DNA of 64,000 bases from JBJXGE01 sp046154185 (lineage in GTDB: Bacteria; Planctomycetota; UBA8108; UBA1146; JAJFFE01). Location: NCBI GenBank assembly GCA_046154185.1, contig JBJXGE010000066.1, positions 1 to 64,000 of the forward strand, written 5' to 3'. The translations under genes and the position numbers were made by a program. The notes under the pieces are model-generated. The model did no database searches. It was not told the origin of the DNA and saw only the letters and a program-made list of their open reading frames with translations. This document shows positions 55,393 through 64,000 of the stretch, piece after piece; positions within the stretch are counted from its first letter, which is position 1; every line of letters starts with the position of its first letter.

Positions 55393-55504
55393 GGGGTGCT
55401 GTCCGCAGCACCCCTCACCTTTTCGGGGGACCCGAAAAGGCTCACCCCACACGTACGCGCCGTCTTTCCTTGGGGTGCTGCCCGCAGCACCCCAAGGAAA
55501 GACG
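55393..55504. repeat. Second cluster of the dispersed palindromes, with a 20-bp perfect hairpin
   Basis: Downstream of the M24 peptidase gene lie GGGGTGCTGTCCGCAGCACC(CC) at 55393-55414, CCTTTTCGGG-GGA-CCCGAAAAGG at 55418-55440 (perfect 10-bp stem) and, at 55461-55504, a perfect 20-bp stem with a CCCG loop that contains the GGGGTGCTG palindrome within CGTCTTTCCTT/AAGGAAAGACG arms. The first two are the same elements as at 42426-42506. The hairpin may terminate transcription. Confidence 0.8.
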
Positions 55505-55616
55505 GCGCGGGAAGGCGCGGGAGTTGTATTCATTCGCGCCCGTAAAAGCTGGCTCAAGCTCCACGTCCGTGGCGGCCGATATAGCCTGGACTCAACAGAG
55601 CGAAAGGAATTCGACG

Positions 55617-56147
55617 ATGGGACAACGCCGCAGCAAGATGCCCAAGCTAGGCATTCAACTAAAACTGGGCATGATCATGCTGATGTGCGCGGTCGCCTGC
55701 ACAACCGTGCAATTCCTCTTCTTTTTGCGATCGGCGAGCGATGTCGCGGCCGCGATTCCGGCCGCCCGCGAACTCCTGCTCGGTCAACTCAGCGCATTGA
55801 TTCTCAAACAGTATTTGACGACGCTCCTGCTGCTCGTGCCGCTCATGGTGTCGGTGGGAATACTGATCTCGTTTCCGATCGCCGGGCCGATCTATCGCTT
55901 TGAAAAATATTTTCGCGAAATCGCCCAAGGCGCCGAAGTGCAAGCTTGCACAATCCGCCGCGGCGACAATTTGCAGGAGCTTTGCGAGCTCATCAATCAA
56001 GCGATGGCGCGCATCCAAGCCGACAATGCCACCGGTCGCTCCGACCCGACCTCGATCCCGGCATTGGCGGCTCATGCGTCGGCCAGCACGCCCCAACCTG
56101 CACAGCCGCCGCGCATCAATCAGCAGACTCCCGAGGCAACCTATTAA
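55617..56147 (+). CDS. Two-helix membrane protein with HAMP-like segment (paralogue of the 50 kb gene)
   Basis: A 176-residue protein with two transmembrane helices (LKLGMIMLMCAVACTTVQFLFFL; LTTLLLLVPLMVSVGILI), a FPIAGPIYRFEKYF linker and CTIRRGDNLQELCELINQAM, then a Pro/Ala/Gln-rich tail. It shares with the 49,998 gene the order FPIAGPxYRxE...CTIRxGDxLQELCExIN, so they are paralogues. AAAGGAA lies 8 bases before the ATG. A signalling or assembly role is inference. Confidence 0.75.
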   Translation: MGQRRSKMPKLGIQLKLGMIMLMCAVACTTVQFLFFLRSASDVAAAIPAARELLLGQLSALILKQYLTTLLLLVPLMVSVGILISFPIAGPIYRFEKYFREIAQGAEVQACTIRRGDNLQELCELINQAMARIQADNATGRSDPTSIPALAAHASASTPQPAQPPRINQQTPEATY

Positions 56148-56279
56148 TTTCCGCGCCTCGCAGAGATGGATGTCTCTCCAAAGTCGCGCCGTTATACTGC
56201 GCGCCCACTGGGCCGGTTGAAATCGGTCAGCGGCAGGGTTTCTTCGGCGCCGCACGTCGACAGTAACTGAGAGATCTCC

Positions 56280-56885
56280 TTGCAGCCAATTCACAACCAG
56301 TCCGCCATCGATGGCTGCCAGGCCGCCCTTGATCGCTGTCTGGCGCTCACCCAGCTCTACACGGTCGAGCAGTACGTCGCGCAATGTCCGGATGATGGGC
56401 GTCCGGATGGTGGGCGTTCGGATGGGTCGATCGGCGCACACATTCGACACGTCGTCGAGCATCTCACTTGCTTCTTCGATGGACTAGCGCGGGGTTGCAT
56501 CGACTACGATGCGCGCGCGCGCGATGAACACGTTGAGCGCGACCCGACCCGCGCCCGCGCGTTGCTCGAGCGAGCTCGCGCCGAACTCGACGGCTTGCGC
56601 GCCCGACCGCTCGACTCGAGCGTGCGTGTCGTGCAAGTTCCGGCGCTCGATACACCCTCTATCGAAGTGACGAGTAGCGTCGCGCGCGAGTTGCTGTTTC
56701 TTTCTTCCCACACGATTCATCATTTGGCGCTGATAAAACTCCTGGCGCGTCAGCAGGGATATGCGTTCCCCGCTAGTTTCGACGTCGCTTACTCCACCGC
56801 TCAGTACCGCGCGTCAACAACATCGTGCGTGGCCGAGGTAGTCAATGTGGCAATGGCTAACGGACCACGCCGCGCAGCTCGTTGA
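56280..56885 (+). CDS. DinB-like four-helix protein
   Basis: A 201-residue protein with the DinB/YfiT four-helix pattern: HIRHVVEHLTCFFDGL and, later, LFLSSHTIHHLALIKLLA, which supply the usual metal-binding His residues. The start appears to be TTG at 56280 with GAGAG upstream. A 15-base unit is tandemly repeated three times at 56386-56430, giving DDGRPDGGRSDG in a loop. It overlaps the following DedA/ATP-grasp gene by 41 bases. Confidence 0.72.
   Translation: MQPIHNQSAIDGCQAALDRCLALTQLYTVEQYVAQCPDDGRPDGGRSDGSIGAHIRHVVEHLTCFFDGLARGCIDYDARARDEHVERDPTRARALLERARAELDGLRARPLDSSVRVVQVPALDTPSIEVTSSVARELLFLSSHTIHHLALIKLLARQQGYAFPASFDVAYSTAQYRASTTSCVAEVVNVAMANGPRRAAR
56386..56430. repeat. Three tandem 15-base repeats inside the DinB-like gene
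   Basis: Units GTCCGGATGATGGGC, GTCCGGATGGTGGGC and GTTCGGATGGGTCGA follow one another; 15 is a multiple of three, so the frame is kept. Confidence 0.75.
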
Positions 56886-58497
56886 GCACCCCATTTTGCA
56901 AGCCATCCTGTTGGCCGTCGGCACCTTCATCCACGAAGATGCAGTGACGGTCTTCGGGGGCCAACTCGTCGCTGAAGACAAAATGAGTTTCTTCGCGGCC
57001 TATGCCGGGCTCGCGACCGGCATCACGATCGGCGATCTCGCGCTCTATGGACTCGGCCGCTGGTGCGGCCCAAGGCTCGTCAGTTGGGGAATCGTTTCGG
57101 AAACTCGGCTCGTGCAAGCGAACGCCTGGTTCCAGCGCAATCTACTCGTCGCAGTGTTGGTCTCGCGCTGTTTGCCAGGCATGCGCCTCGCGACTTTTGT
57201 CGCCGCCGGCATCAGTCGCGCTTCGATGATGCGTTTCTTGGTGGCGGTCGTCATCGCCGTGCTGATTTGGACGCTGTTGCTCTTGGGCCTGGTCTCGAAT
57301 CTCGACGCCGCCGTGAAGGAACATCTCGGCGCGTGGAAGTGGCCGGTGCGCATCGGGCTCATCGTCGGGGTCGTCGCGTTGCAGTGGTGGCTTGTGCGGC
57401 GCGCCGTGCGGAAAGCCGTGGGTGAGAGCGGCGCCGAGCCGGTCGTGTCGCGCTTTGAGTTGTGGCCGCCGACGCTCTTCTACTTTCCGGTCGCGCTCTA
57501 TTATTTTTGGCTCGGCGTGCGGCACTTCAGTTTCACGCTGCCGACCGCCGCGAATCCCGCGATTTATGCCGGTGGTCTGATCGGTGAATCGAAGTCGGAG
57601 ATTCTCGAACTCGTGCCGACGGACCAGCGCGAGTGGATCGCTCCCTACACGTTGCTGCCGATCGGCGCGCCGCGCCCATCGAACGCGGCTCTACTCGCGA
57701 CCGCGCTCGCGCAACTCCGCGCGACGAATCTCGAGTTTCCAGTCGTGGCAAAACCGAATCGTGGCCAGCGCGGCGCCGGTGTCCAATTGATCCGCGACGC
57801 CAGCGCACTCGAACGGTATCTCGCGCGCTTTCCGACCGGCGGTGAAGTCATGCTGCAAGAGTTCGTTTCGCACCCGAACGAAGCGGGTGTGCTCTACCAT
57901 CGGATGCCAGGCGAGAGCCACGGTGTGATCACTTCCATCACGCTCAAGTATTTTCCCGAAGTCGTGGGTGACGGTCGGCGCACCGTGCGCGAGCTGATTC
58001 TCGACGACGCGCGCGCACGTTATTTGGCGCACGTGTATCTCGCACGTCATGCCGCGCGCGCCGACCACGTGTTAGCGGTGGGCGAGCGGTTGGCGCTGGT
58101 CTTTGCGGGAAATCACTGCCAAGGCACGATCTTCAAAGATGGCACTGCGTTGCTCACGCCGGCGCTGCTCGCGCGCCTGCACGGAATCGCCATGAGCATG
58201 CCCGACTTTCACTTCGGCCGCTTCGACTTGCGCTATCGCGACCTCGGTGCACTCGAGCAAGGACACAGCTTTCGCATCGTCGAGATCAACGGCGCGGGCG
58301 CCGAGGCGACGCATATTTGGGATTCGCGCGTGACGTTGCGGCAAGCCTATGCGACGCTGTTTCGGCAGTACCGACTGCTGTTCGACATCGGCGCGGCGAA
58401 TCGTCGCCGCGGACATCGCACGATCGGACCTTGGCGGCTGCTCCGAGATGTCAAAGCCTACCGGCGACTGGCAGCGCAGTATCCGCCGACCGACTGA
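56845..58497 (+). CDS. Fusion of a DedA/VTT membrane domain and an ATP-grasp domain
   Basis: A 550-residue protein. Residues 1-190 are a DedA (SNARE-associated/VTT) domain with LLAVGTFIHEDAVTVFGGQLVAEDKMSF, GDLALYGLGRWCGP and VSRCLPGMRLATFVAAGIS, the conserved re-entrant and Arg-containing motifs of the family, which moves lipids such as undecaprenyl phosphate across the membrane. After further hydrophobic segments (about 170-245) comes an ATP-grasp domain (about 280-530): FPVVAKPNRGQRGAGVQLI, EVMLQEFVSHPNEAGVLYH and FHFGRFDLRYRD...FRIVEINGAGAEATHIWD. ATP-grasp enzymes ligate carboxylates to amines. The fusion may act on a lipid substrate (inference). The OlsB-like gene follows 74 bases later. 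Confidence 0.88.
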   Translation: MWQWLTDHAAQLVEHPILQAILLAVGTFIHEDAVTVFGGQLVAEDKMSFFAAYAGLATGITIGDLALYGLGRWCGPRLVSWGIVSETRLVQANAWFQRNLLVAVLVSRCLPGMRLATFVAAGISRASMMRFLVAVVIAVLIWTLLLLGLVSNLDAAVKEHLGAWKWPVRIGLIVGVVALQWWLVRRAVRKAVGESGAEPVVSRFELWPPTLFYFPVALYYFWLGVRHFSFTLPTAANPAIYAGGLIGESKSEILELVPTDQREWIAPYTLLPIGAPRPSNAALLATALAQLRATNLEFPVVAKPNRGQRGAGVQLIRDASALERYLARFPTGGEVMLQEFVSHPNEAGVLYHRMPGESHGVITSITLKYFPEVVGDGRRTVRELILDDARARYLAHVYLARHAARADHVLAVGERLALVFAGNHCQGTIFKDGTALLTPALLARLHGIAMSMPDFHFGRFDLRYRDLGALEQGHSFRIVEINGAGAEATHIWDSRVTLRQAYATLFRQYRLLFDIGAANRRRGHRTIGPWRLLRDVKAYRRLAAQYPPTD

Positions 58498-58571
58498 ACC
58501 TTGTACGTCGATGCCGAAGATTTTTTGCGTGCGTCCGCGGGTCGTGGCAGTCGAGAGAGGGAATATTCACC

Positions 58572-59393
58572 ATGCCACCCTTCAACCAGTCGCCAGTTCC
58601 CGCGAACGACCAGGCGCCCCCTCCTTGGAACTCGGTGGACTTGTTGGTTTATCCCGGCGCGGCGGCAAGTCCGTATTTCGCTGCACTCGCGAATTCCGAT
58701 CGCAGCGTCACCGAGGCACTACGGTTGCGCTTTCAAGTTTTCAACCTCGAACTCGGTGAAGGGCTCGCAGCGGCGGCATTGAGCGGACTAGATCGCGATG
58801 AATACGATGCGCAGATGTCGCACCTGCTGCTGGTCGAGCGCGCGACCGACGCCGTGGTCGGCACGTATCGTTTGCAAACCGTGCGGCACGCGCTCGCGCA
58901 TCGCGGCCTCTACTCCGCGCGCGAGTTTCAACTCGACGCCATCGCGCACTTGTTTGACAACGCCGTCGAGTGCGGGCGTGCGTGCATCGCGCGCGAGCAT
59001 CGCAACTTTCAGGCGGTCATGGCGCTCTGGCTCGGCCTCGGCGCATATTTGACCGCGGCGCGGCAGCGCTATTTATTCGGCTGTTGCTCACTCACGAGCC
59101 GCGACGCGCGCGACGGCTGGCGGGCGCTCAACGTCTTGCGCGCCGGGGACTATCTGCATCCCGTCATCCGTTTGCCGGCGACGCCGACCTTTAGTTGCGG
59201 TCGAGCGCACGACTTCGCGCCCACGCAACTCGAGTCGATCACGCTGCCTAGACTCTTTCGGGCGTATTTAGCGATCGGCGCCACGGCGATCTCCGAGCCG
59301 GCGATCGATCGCGAGTTCGGCACGGTCGATTTTCTCGTATTGCTCGACACGGAACGCGTCAATTTCGCTCGGCTCGACGTCGTCGTTCGCTAG
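58572..59393 (+). CDS. OlsB-like GNAT N-acyltransferase
   Basis: A 273-residue acyltransferase resembling OlsB and related N-acyl-amino-acid synthases (Acetyltransf_5 type), which transfer an acyl chain from acyl carrier protein to an amino acid amine. Recognisable segments: VTEALRLRFQVFNLELGEG, DAQMSHLLLVERATDAVVGTYRL, AREFQLDAI, ECGRACIAREHRNFQAVMALWLGLGAYL and YLFGCCSL. No OlsA partner is adjacent. AGGGAA precedes the ATG at 58572. Together with the upstream DedA/ATP-grasp fusion it suggests aminolipid synthesis (inference). Confidence 0.8.
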   Translation: MPPFNQSPVPANDQAPPPWNSVDLLVYPGAAASPYFAALANSDRSVTEALRLRFQVFNLELGEGLAAAALSGLDRDEYDAQMSHLLLVERATDAVVGTYRLQTVRHALAHRGLYSAREFQLDAIAHLFDNAVECGRACIAREHRNFQAVMALWLGLGAYLTAARQRYLFGCCSLTSRDARDGWRALNVLRAGDYLHPVIRLPATPTFSCGRAHDFAPTQLESITLPRLFRAYLAIGATAISEPAIDREFGTVDFLVLLDTERVNFARLDVVVR

Positions 59394-59615
59394 TTCGCAC
59401 TTGCTACGCGCGCGGACCATCACTAACTTTAGTAGCGCCAATGGGCTTGGCAAGATCGGTCAACTCGGCAACAACGACGTCGGGAACCTCCGTCAGCGGC
59501 ATCCGCTAGCGGTCGCGCCCGATGGCGATGCCTGCGAGCGAGGAGGTGCAAGCAGGGTAGTACTGGCGAGAGCGGAGTCACTGAAGTCGGATCATCCAAG
59601 TAGAAAGTGGGAACC

Positions 59616-61643
59616 ATGGGTGAATACGCACTGAGAAATCGTGGCCTTCGAACCGCGGCGTGCGCGACGTTGCTGGCGCTGGGCGTGATCGCGCCGACGC
59701 TGGCGCGCGGCCAGTACGCGACTGACTTTGATGCGCTCGTCGGCGATGCCGACGGCGAAGTGTTGAATGGTCAGGATCTCTTCTACAATCCAGTCGTCGC
59801 CACGAGCACGTCCGCGCTGGTCTACACCTACGTCGGAAACACGCTCGGTGTGCCGGCGAATCCAACCGGCGGCACTCAATTCGTCGGTGGCACGGGACCG
59901 GGCACCGTCGGGGCGGCCGCGGTCTTCGTGCGTTCGCAGCGCGATGTGACTTTCGGCGCTGGCACCGGCTATTGGGAAATCTCTTACGACGTGCTCGCGC
60001 AATTCAACGGCGTGTTGCCTGCCGGGCAAAACCTCGGCAGTGTGTCGACGCAGACTTTCCCGGGCGATCTGACTTTCATTGCGCTTTCGACGTGGACCGA
60101 TGTCGCGACCGCCACCGCGTGGAACGCCGACTATGTTTGGTTCGATGTCGCCGGTACCCAGCTGCAAGAAATCGTGCCCGTGGCGGCGTTCCAGAATCTC
60201 GCCGTGAATCAGTGGTATCGACGCACGACGGTTTTCGATCTCGACAGCTATCGCATACTGGAAGTGCGCATCACTGATCTCGCAACCAGCAGCACCGCCA
60301 GCTACGCGCCGGCGGATCGCTACTTGTTCGGCGGCGCCGTGGGTGCGCCACCCAGCGATGGCTTTCGCATGTTCGCCGGCGGAGCCGTCGCGGGTAACAC
60401 GATGTGTTTTGACAACGTCACGATCGAGGAAGTCATTTCTGCTTGTCCTCCGATCGCCAGTGTCACTTGCACCGTCGATTGCGCGGCTGGCGAAGTCGAC
60501 CTCGTTTGGCCGGGCGGCGCGTTCACAGCGATCGACATCGAACGCAGCGGCAGTGTCATTGCGACTCTTGCCGGCACAGCGACGAGTTACACCGATAGTC
60601 CTACTTCCGGCACATACACGTATCTCGTGCGCGGCGTTTGCGCGGGCGGACCCGCATTGTCGGGACCCACGTGTACGGCGGCGATCTTGGTTGGCGGCTT
60701 AGCTGAAAACATCGTTTGGGCCGCCGAGCTGGCATCGCAAATCGACAGCGCCGCCGCGCTCTCCGCGGCGATGACAACTGCCGGCATCGCGCATTCCGTG
60801 GTCGGCGACATCACCGCACTGCCGTGCGGCGCATCGATTTCCGCCACGAACCGGATTTGGAGCATGCTTGGATCCTTCCCCGACAATCATCCGCTCACCG
60901 TGGATGAGGGCACGTTGCTCCAGAATCACGTGCTCGCGGGCGGCCATCTCTACGTCGAGAGCGGCGACACTTGGGGGTTCGATCCCGACACGGCGTTCAA
61001 TGCGATCGACGGCATTGCCGGCGGCACGATCGATGGCGATGACACTTTCCTCGGCATGATCGGCGCCGACTTCGCCGCTGGCCTCGCTGCCGCTTACAGC
61101 CAAGACCAAGCCGGGAACGACTGGACCGATCATCTCGAAGTGGCCGCGCCGGGTGAAGACTTGCTCGGCGACATGAGCGCTATTGTGTGGAGCGATGACG
61201 GTAGCGGCGGTTCCGCGACACCGTACAACACCGGCGTCTACTACGATACGCTGGCGCCGAGTGGCAAAGTGCTGAGCCAGTCCTGGGAGTTCGGCGGCTA
61301 CGGTGGCGATCAAGTCGCGCTGGTCGAGTCGTACCTCGACGTGCTCGGTGGCGGCGGTCCGCCCGCTATCGAATTTCGCCGCGGCGATGCGAATCGTGAT
61401 TCCGCGTTCAACATCGCCGATTGTGTGTTCATACTCTCGGCGCTGTTCGTGCCCGGCTCTCCTTCGCCGAGTTGCGCGGACGCCGCGGACTTGAACGACG
61501 ATGGCCTAGTGAACATCGCCGATGCCGTGTTCGGACTGAGTTCGCTGTTTGTGCCGGGCTCGCCGCCGCCGTCGGCGCCAGGACCGGCAACCTGTGGTGC
61601 TGATCCCACAGCAGACGCGATCGGTTGCGCGGCGCCCTGCTAG
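59616..61643 (+). CDS. Secreted protein with Fn3-like domain and C-terminal dockerin-like repeats
   Basis: A 675-residue exported protein: signal peptide (TAACATLLALGVIAPTLARGQ), a large beta-sandwich region (about 30-280), an Fn3-like domain with paired Cys (SVTCTVDCAAGEVDLVWPGG, about 285-360), an alpha/beta region (about 365-570) and two EF-hand/dockerin-like repeats at the C-terminus (RRGDANRDSAFNIADCVFILSALF and DLNDDGLVNIADAVFGLSSLF, about 585-650) ending in CGADPTADAIGC. It is probably a cell-surface or matrix protein. GTG at 59607 is an alternative start. Confidence 0.82.
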   Translation: MGEYALRNRGLRTAACATLLALGVIAPTLARGQYATDFDALVGDADGEVLNGQDLFYNPVVATSTSALVYTYVGNTLGVPANPTGGTQFVGGTGPGTVGAAAVFVRSQRDVTFGAGTGYWEISYDVLAQFNGVLPAGQNLGSVSTQTFPGDLTFIALSTWTDVATATAWNADYVWFDVAGTQLQEIVPVAAFQNLAVNQWYRRTTVFDLDSYRILEVRITDLATSSTASYAPADRYLFGGAVGAPPSDGFRMFAGGAVAGNTMCFDNVTIEEVISACPPIASVTCTVDCAAGEVDLVWPGGAFTAIDIERSGSVIATLAGTATSYTDSPTSGTYTYLVRGVCAGGPALSGPTCTAAILVGGLAENIVWAAELASQIDSAAALSAAMTTAGIAHSVVGDITALPCGASISATNRIWSMLGSFPDNHPLTVDEGTLLQNHVLAGGHLYVESGDTWGFDPDTAFNAIDGIAGGTIDGDDTFLGMIGADFAAGLAAAYSQDQAGNDWTDHLEVAAPGEDLLGDMSAIVWSDDGSGGSATPYNTGVYYDTLAPSGKVLSQSWEFGGYGGDQVALVESYLDVLGGGGPPAIEFRRGDANRDSAFNIADCVFILSALFVPGSPSPSCADAADLNDDGLVNIADAVFGLSSLFVPGSPPPSAPGPATCGADPTADAIGCAAPC

Positions 61644-61671
61644 TTGCTTCTTTGTTGCTGCTCGGACGACA

Positions 61672-61708
61672 CACTTCGCGCGTTGATCGATGATCAACGC
61701 GCGAAGTG
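61672..61708. terminator. Perfect 17-bp hairpin downstream of the dockerin-like protein gene
   Basis: CACTTCGCGCGTTGATC at 61672-61688 and its exact reverse complement at 61692-61708 are separated by a 3-base loop. It lies 29 bases after the stop, without a U-tract. A transcription terminator is the simplest reading. Confidence 0.65.
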
Positions 61709-61857
61709 CGCATCTCGCGCTGCGGGCGGGAGCCGTCCAATCGTTGCTTTCTGATGTTGCGCGTCGATAATCTTCGGCTCGGGCAATACAAGATTCTCAA
61801 AACAGAGCGTTCCACTGTTCGGCGCCTTGGCGTCGACTATTGGAGAGGTGTCGGGGC

Positions 61858-64000
61858 ATGCGATTCATTCGCTGGATCGCGACCGCAGCGGTCGCCATCG
61901 TATTTGCAATCGGCGCGCGTTCGGACGTCGACGCCCAGATTCAGGGCCGCGATCAACTGACGTGGCCGAACGACGACACGAACGAGTTGCTCGATCCGCC
62001 CGGCGGCGGCGCGTTGCCGTCCGCTTTCACCGGCCTGGTCCGCAACGTCGTTCCGATCGGCGTGCTCGATCCGTTTAGCCTCGCGATCATCGCGCCGCAA
62101 AACATCTTGCTGGTCACCGATCGAACGACACCGATCGTCGGACGCTACGATCTCGATCTCGTCCTGCTCGACGTCGTGCAAGCTCCGTTCGCGAGCCCGC
62201 AAGCGGTCGCTTACAATTCCGTCGCGGCGCAACTGGCGTGGATCAACATCGATTTTGGTCTCCTACTCGTCACTAGTCTCGCGCTGACCGGTGGCCCAGG
62301 CGGTGTTGGATACTTCGATCTCGTCGGAAGTTTTCCGCTGGTGTTGCCACCGCTCGTTTCCAACGTCTGCGGACTGACTTACGATCCCGCTACGCAAACC
62401 TATTGGGCCGTCGATCCCGTTTCGGACGTCATTTTTGAACTCACCGAACAAGGCGTATGGACCGGTCGTCAATTCACGCACCCAGATCGATTGTCTCCAT
62501 CGCGTGGAGCCTTCGGCACCGGCGTGAGCAGCATACCTGGAAGTCCCATGCAGCTCATCGTGGCAGGTGGACTCACCTTTGAGCGCGGTGTGACGCGTTT
62601 ACACACCGCCGACACCGACAGTGTGTGCGCGAATACGATCGCGCGCACGCTCGTGTTCGATGAGCTCAATGGAATCGCCGGCATCGACAGTGCAATTGCC
62701 GGCATCGCATGGCACGCAACCGGCTCGGGCGCCGGGCGAGCGCTTTACTTGATCGGCGGCGCGACGCGCGTGCTGATCGAGATCGGTGCACTGCCGATCG
62801 ATTGCCCATTCGCGACGGCTTGCGACTTGAGTTGTGAGCCCGGCACCGGCACGGTCGTCACGCTCAATTGGAGCAACTTAAGCGGCTACAGCTCGATCGC
62901 AGTGTTTCGCGACGAAGCGCTCATCCAAACACTCCCCGCGACGATGACTTCCTTCGTAAACGACCCGGGACAACCCGGAGTCTATGTCTATCAACTTCGC
63001 CTTCTGAACGCCGCAGCCGTCTCGTGCGATGGACCTCGCTGCACCGTCATTGTGCGTGAAGAGGGCGGGGAGACTGAGCCGTGTTCGGGTCCGTCTCCCT
63101 GGGGCATCGCTGTCGTCGAGAGTCGCGATCAAATCTACGTCGCGGACCTCATGGACCGCGGCATTCGCGTCTACGATCGCAATCTCAACCTGGTCGACAC
63201 GATCTTTCGGCCGTCGTCTGTATTGCTCACCACCGGCATCGCGTGGCGCCCGGATGGCCCGGGTGGCGCGCTCGGCACGCTCTACTGGATTGAGACCGAT
63301 GGCGAAAACTCGCATCAACTCATAGAAGCAAACGTCGACGCCGTCGTGAGCGCCACCTATGTGCTCGGCAATCCGGTCGTCGGATTCCTCGGCGACACTT
63401 TTCCGGGCGAAGGCGTGCCGGGCGGTATGGATCTCAACGCCGACGGAACCGCGCTGATCGTCAACGACATCCAGACCGACGCGTACTACACGATCGACTT
63501 CGACGGGAGCGCGCCGAGCACCGAACCGCTGTTCGTGAATCCAGACGACATGTTTGGGAGCGGCGCTTTCGGCAACGGCTTCGCGCGTTTGCCTGCGGGC
63601 GCCGGTTTTCTCATCAACATCGGTCCGAACCCGAGCTCGTTCCTCGGCCCCGATCGAATTCTGCGTCTCAACGATCAAGCGGGCACAACCGACGTCGAAA
63701 TACCGCTCGGACCCGGAGAACAAATCGACGACGTCTTTGTGACCGACATCAAAGCGTCCATCGTCCCTCCCATCGGCGCGCCACCAGGAACCTACGTGTA
63801 CGCCGTCGGCGAATACGGCTGCGCGATTTACTCGACCGCGCTCGCAGCATCAACGTGCGAAGCGCCGCGCAATTTGACGTGTACGGTGACAGGTGACATG
63901 GTGACGGTCAGTTGGGAGAACCCGTCGCCGACGACGTACTCAAAAATCTCAGTGTCGACCGACGGAGACATTCAAAAAACGGGCACCGGAACTTTGACGA
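61858..64000 (+). CDS. Secreted beta-propeller/Fn3-like protein, cut by the window end
   Basis: An open frame of at least 714 codons from ATG 61858 (GGAGAGG at 61842-61848) to the window end. A signal peptide (RWIATAAVAIVFAIGARS) is followed by propeller-like strands (NVCGLTYDPATQTYWAVDP; GIAVVESRDQIYVADLMDRGIRVYD) and two Fn3-like domains with Cys pairs (ATACDLSCEPGTGTVVTLNW near codon 320; NLTCTVTGDMVTVSWENP near the window end), the same module as in the preceding 675-residue protein. The C-terminus, where dockerin-like repeats would be expected, is outside the window. Confidence 0.8.
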   Translation, partial: MRFIRWIATAAVAIVFAIGARSDVDAQIQGRDQLTWPNDDTNELLDPPGGGALPSAFTGLVRNVVPIGVLDPFSLAIIAPQNILLVTDRTTPIVGRYDLDLVLLDVVQAPFASPQAVAYNSVAAQLAWINIDFGLLLVTSLALTGGPGGVGYFDLVGSFPLVLPPLVSNVCGLTYDPATQTYWAVDPVSDVIFELTEQGVWTGRQFTHPDRLSPSRGAFGTGVSSIPGSPMQLIVAGGLTFERGVTRLHTADTDSVCANTIARTLVFDELNGIAGIDSAIAGIAWHATGSGAGRALYLIGGATRVLIEIGALPIDCPFATACDLSCEPGTGTVVTLNWSNLSGYSSIAVFRDEALIQTLPATMTSFVNDPGQPGVYVYQLRLLNAAAVSCDGPRCTVIVREEGGETEPCSGPSPWGIAVVESRDQIYVADLMDRGIRVYDRNLNLVDTIFRPSSVLLTTGIAWRPDGPGGALGTLYWIETDGENSHQLIEANVDAVVSATYVLGNPVVGFLGDTFPGEGVPGGMDLNADGTALIVNDIQTDAYYTIDFDGSAPSTEPLFVNPDDMFGSGAFGNGFARLPAGAGFLINIGPNPSSFLGPDRILRLNDQAGTTDVEIPLGPGEQIDDVFVTDIKASIVPPIGAPPGTYVYAVGEYGCAIYSTALAASTCEAPRNLTCTVTGDMVTVSWENPSPTTYSKISVSTDGDIQKTGTGTLT

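Noticed and set aside
1..64000. CRISPR arrays, rRNA, tRNA and IS transposases
   Set aside because: No regularly spaced direct repeats with unique spacers, no conserved rRNA/tRNA segments and no transposase or integrase motifs were seen; tandem repeats found are 15-base units without spacers.

Overview
The window is 64 kb of GC-rich, gene-dense chromosome from a bacterium most consistent with the Planctomycetota. The basis is the EF-hand/dockerin-like modules (RGDxNxD...NIADxVxxLxxLF...CGADPT) in secreted proteins at 27.5-30.2 kb and 59.6-61.6 kb, an ECF sigma factor overlapping a FecR-like gene, and many signal-peptide proteins with DUF1579, DUF481 or alpha-2-macroglobulin domains. No rRNA, tRNA, CRISPR array, phage gene or transposase gene was seen. 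This placement is inference; no marker gene lies in the window.

Layout. 0.1-5.8 kb: a tightly coupled operon encoding a caspase-like protease, an alpha/beta hydrolase and a large membrane patatin phospholipase. 5.8-14.5 kb: a giant secreted alpha-2-macroglobulin and a SIR2-CHAT fusion, both on the minus strand. 14.7-18 kb: peptidase T, a TerB-like protein, a GNAT enzyme and a lipoprotein. 18.1-22.2 kb: a minus-strand run of a radical SAM/B12-type protein, NfuA, a DUF169 protein and an ATP-grasp enzyme. 22.4-30.2 kb: an M16 peptidase, a toxin-antitoxin-like nucleotidyltransferase pair, an aldehyde dehydrogenase and a secreted hydrolase. 30.5-36.3 kb: a one-gene NRPS with a formyltransferase head and a luciferase-like monooxygenase embedded in its adenylation domain, then exonuclease III. 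36.4-36.9 kb: a non-coding element with long inverted repeats. 37-46 kb: a second B12-type radical SAM protein, a GT-C-like membrane protein, an outer-membrane DUF481 protein, an App1-like phosphatase, a DUF1579 protein and the sigma/FecR pair. 46-50.5 kb: a HEWGTF-type secreted protein divergent from a four-gene pseudopilin operon. 50.6-59.4 kb: EttA, a SelW-like protein, two metallopeptidases, a HAMP-like protein, a DinB-like protein, a DedA/ATP-grasp fusion and an OlsB-like acyltransferase. 59.6-64 kb: two secreted proteins, the last cut by the window end.

The strongest non-obvious result is that two genes use in-frame UGA as selenocysteine. The radical SAM gene at 20.7-22.2 kb reads through TGA into a Cys-Sec-Ala-Glu-Pro tail. 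The Rdx/SelW gene at 52.3-52.5 kb has a Cys-Gly-Gln-Sec redox motif. Both UGAs are followed at the expected bacterial distance by a hairpin with an AGUU(U) loop closed by CC/GG pairs, so the organism should encode a Sec insertion pathway elsewhere. Standard gene calling truncates the first gene and loses the start of the second.

The other candidate undescribed system is the caspase/hydrolase/patatin operon. It lies about 6 kb from a SIR2-CHAT protein whose CHAT domain keeps the His but has His in place of the catalytic Cys. Protease, phospholipase and NADase domains so close together resemble a conflict or cell-suicide island; this role is inferred from domain content and gene coupling only.
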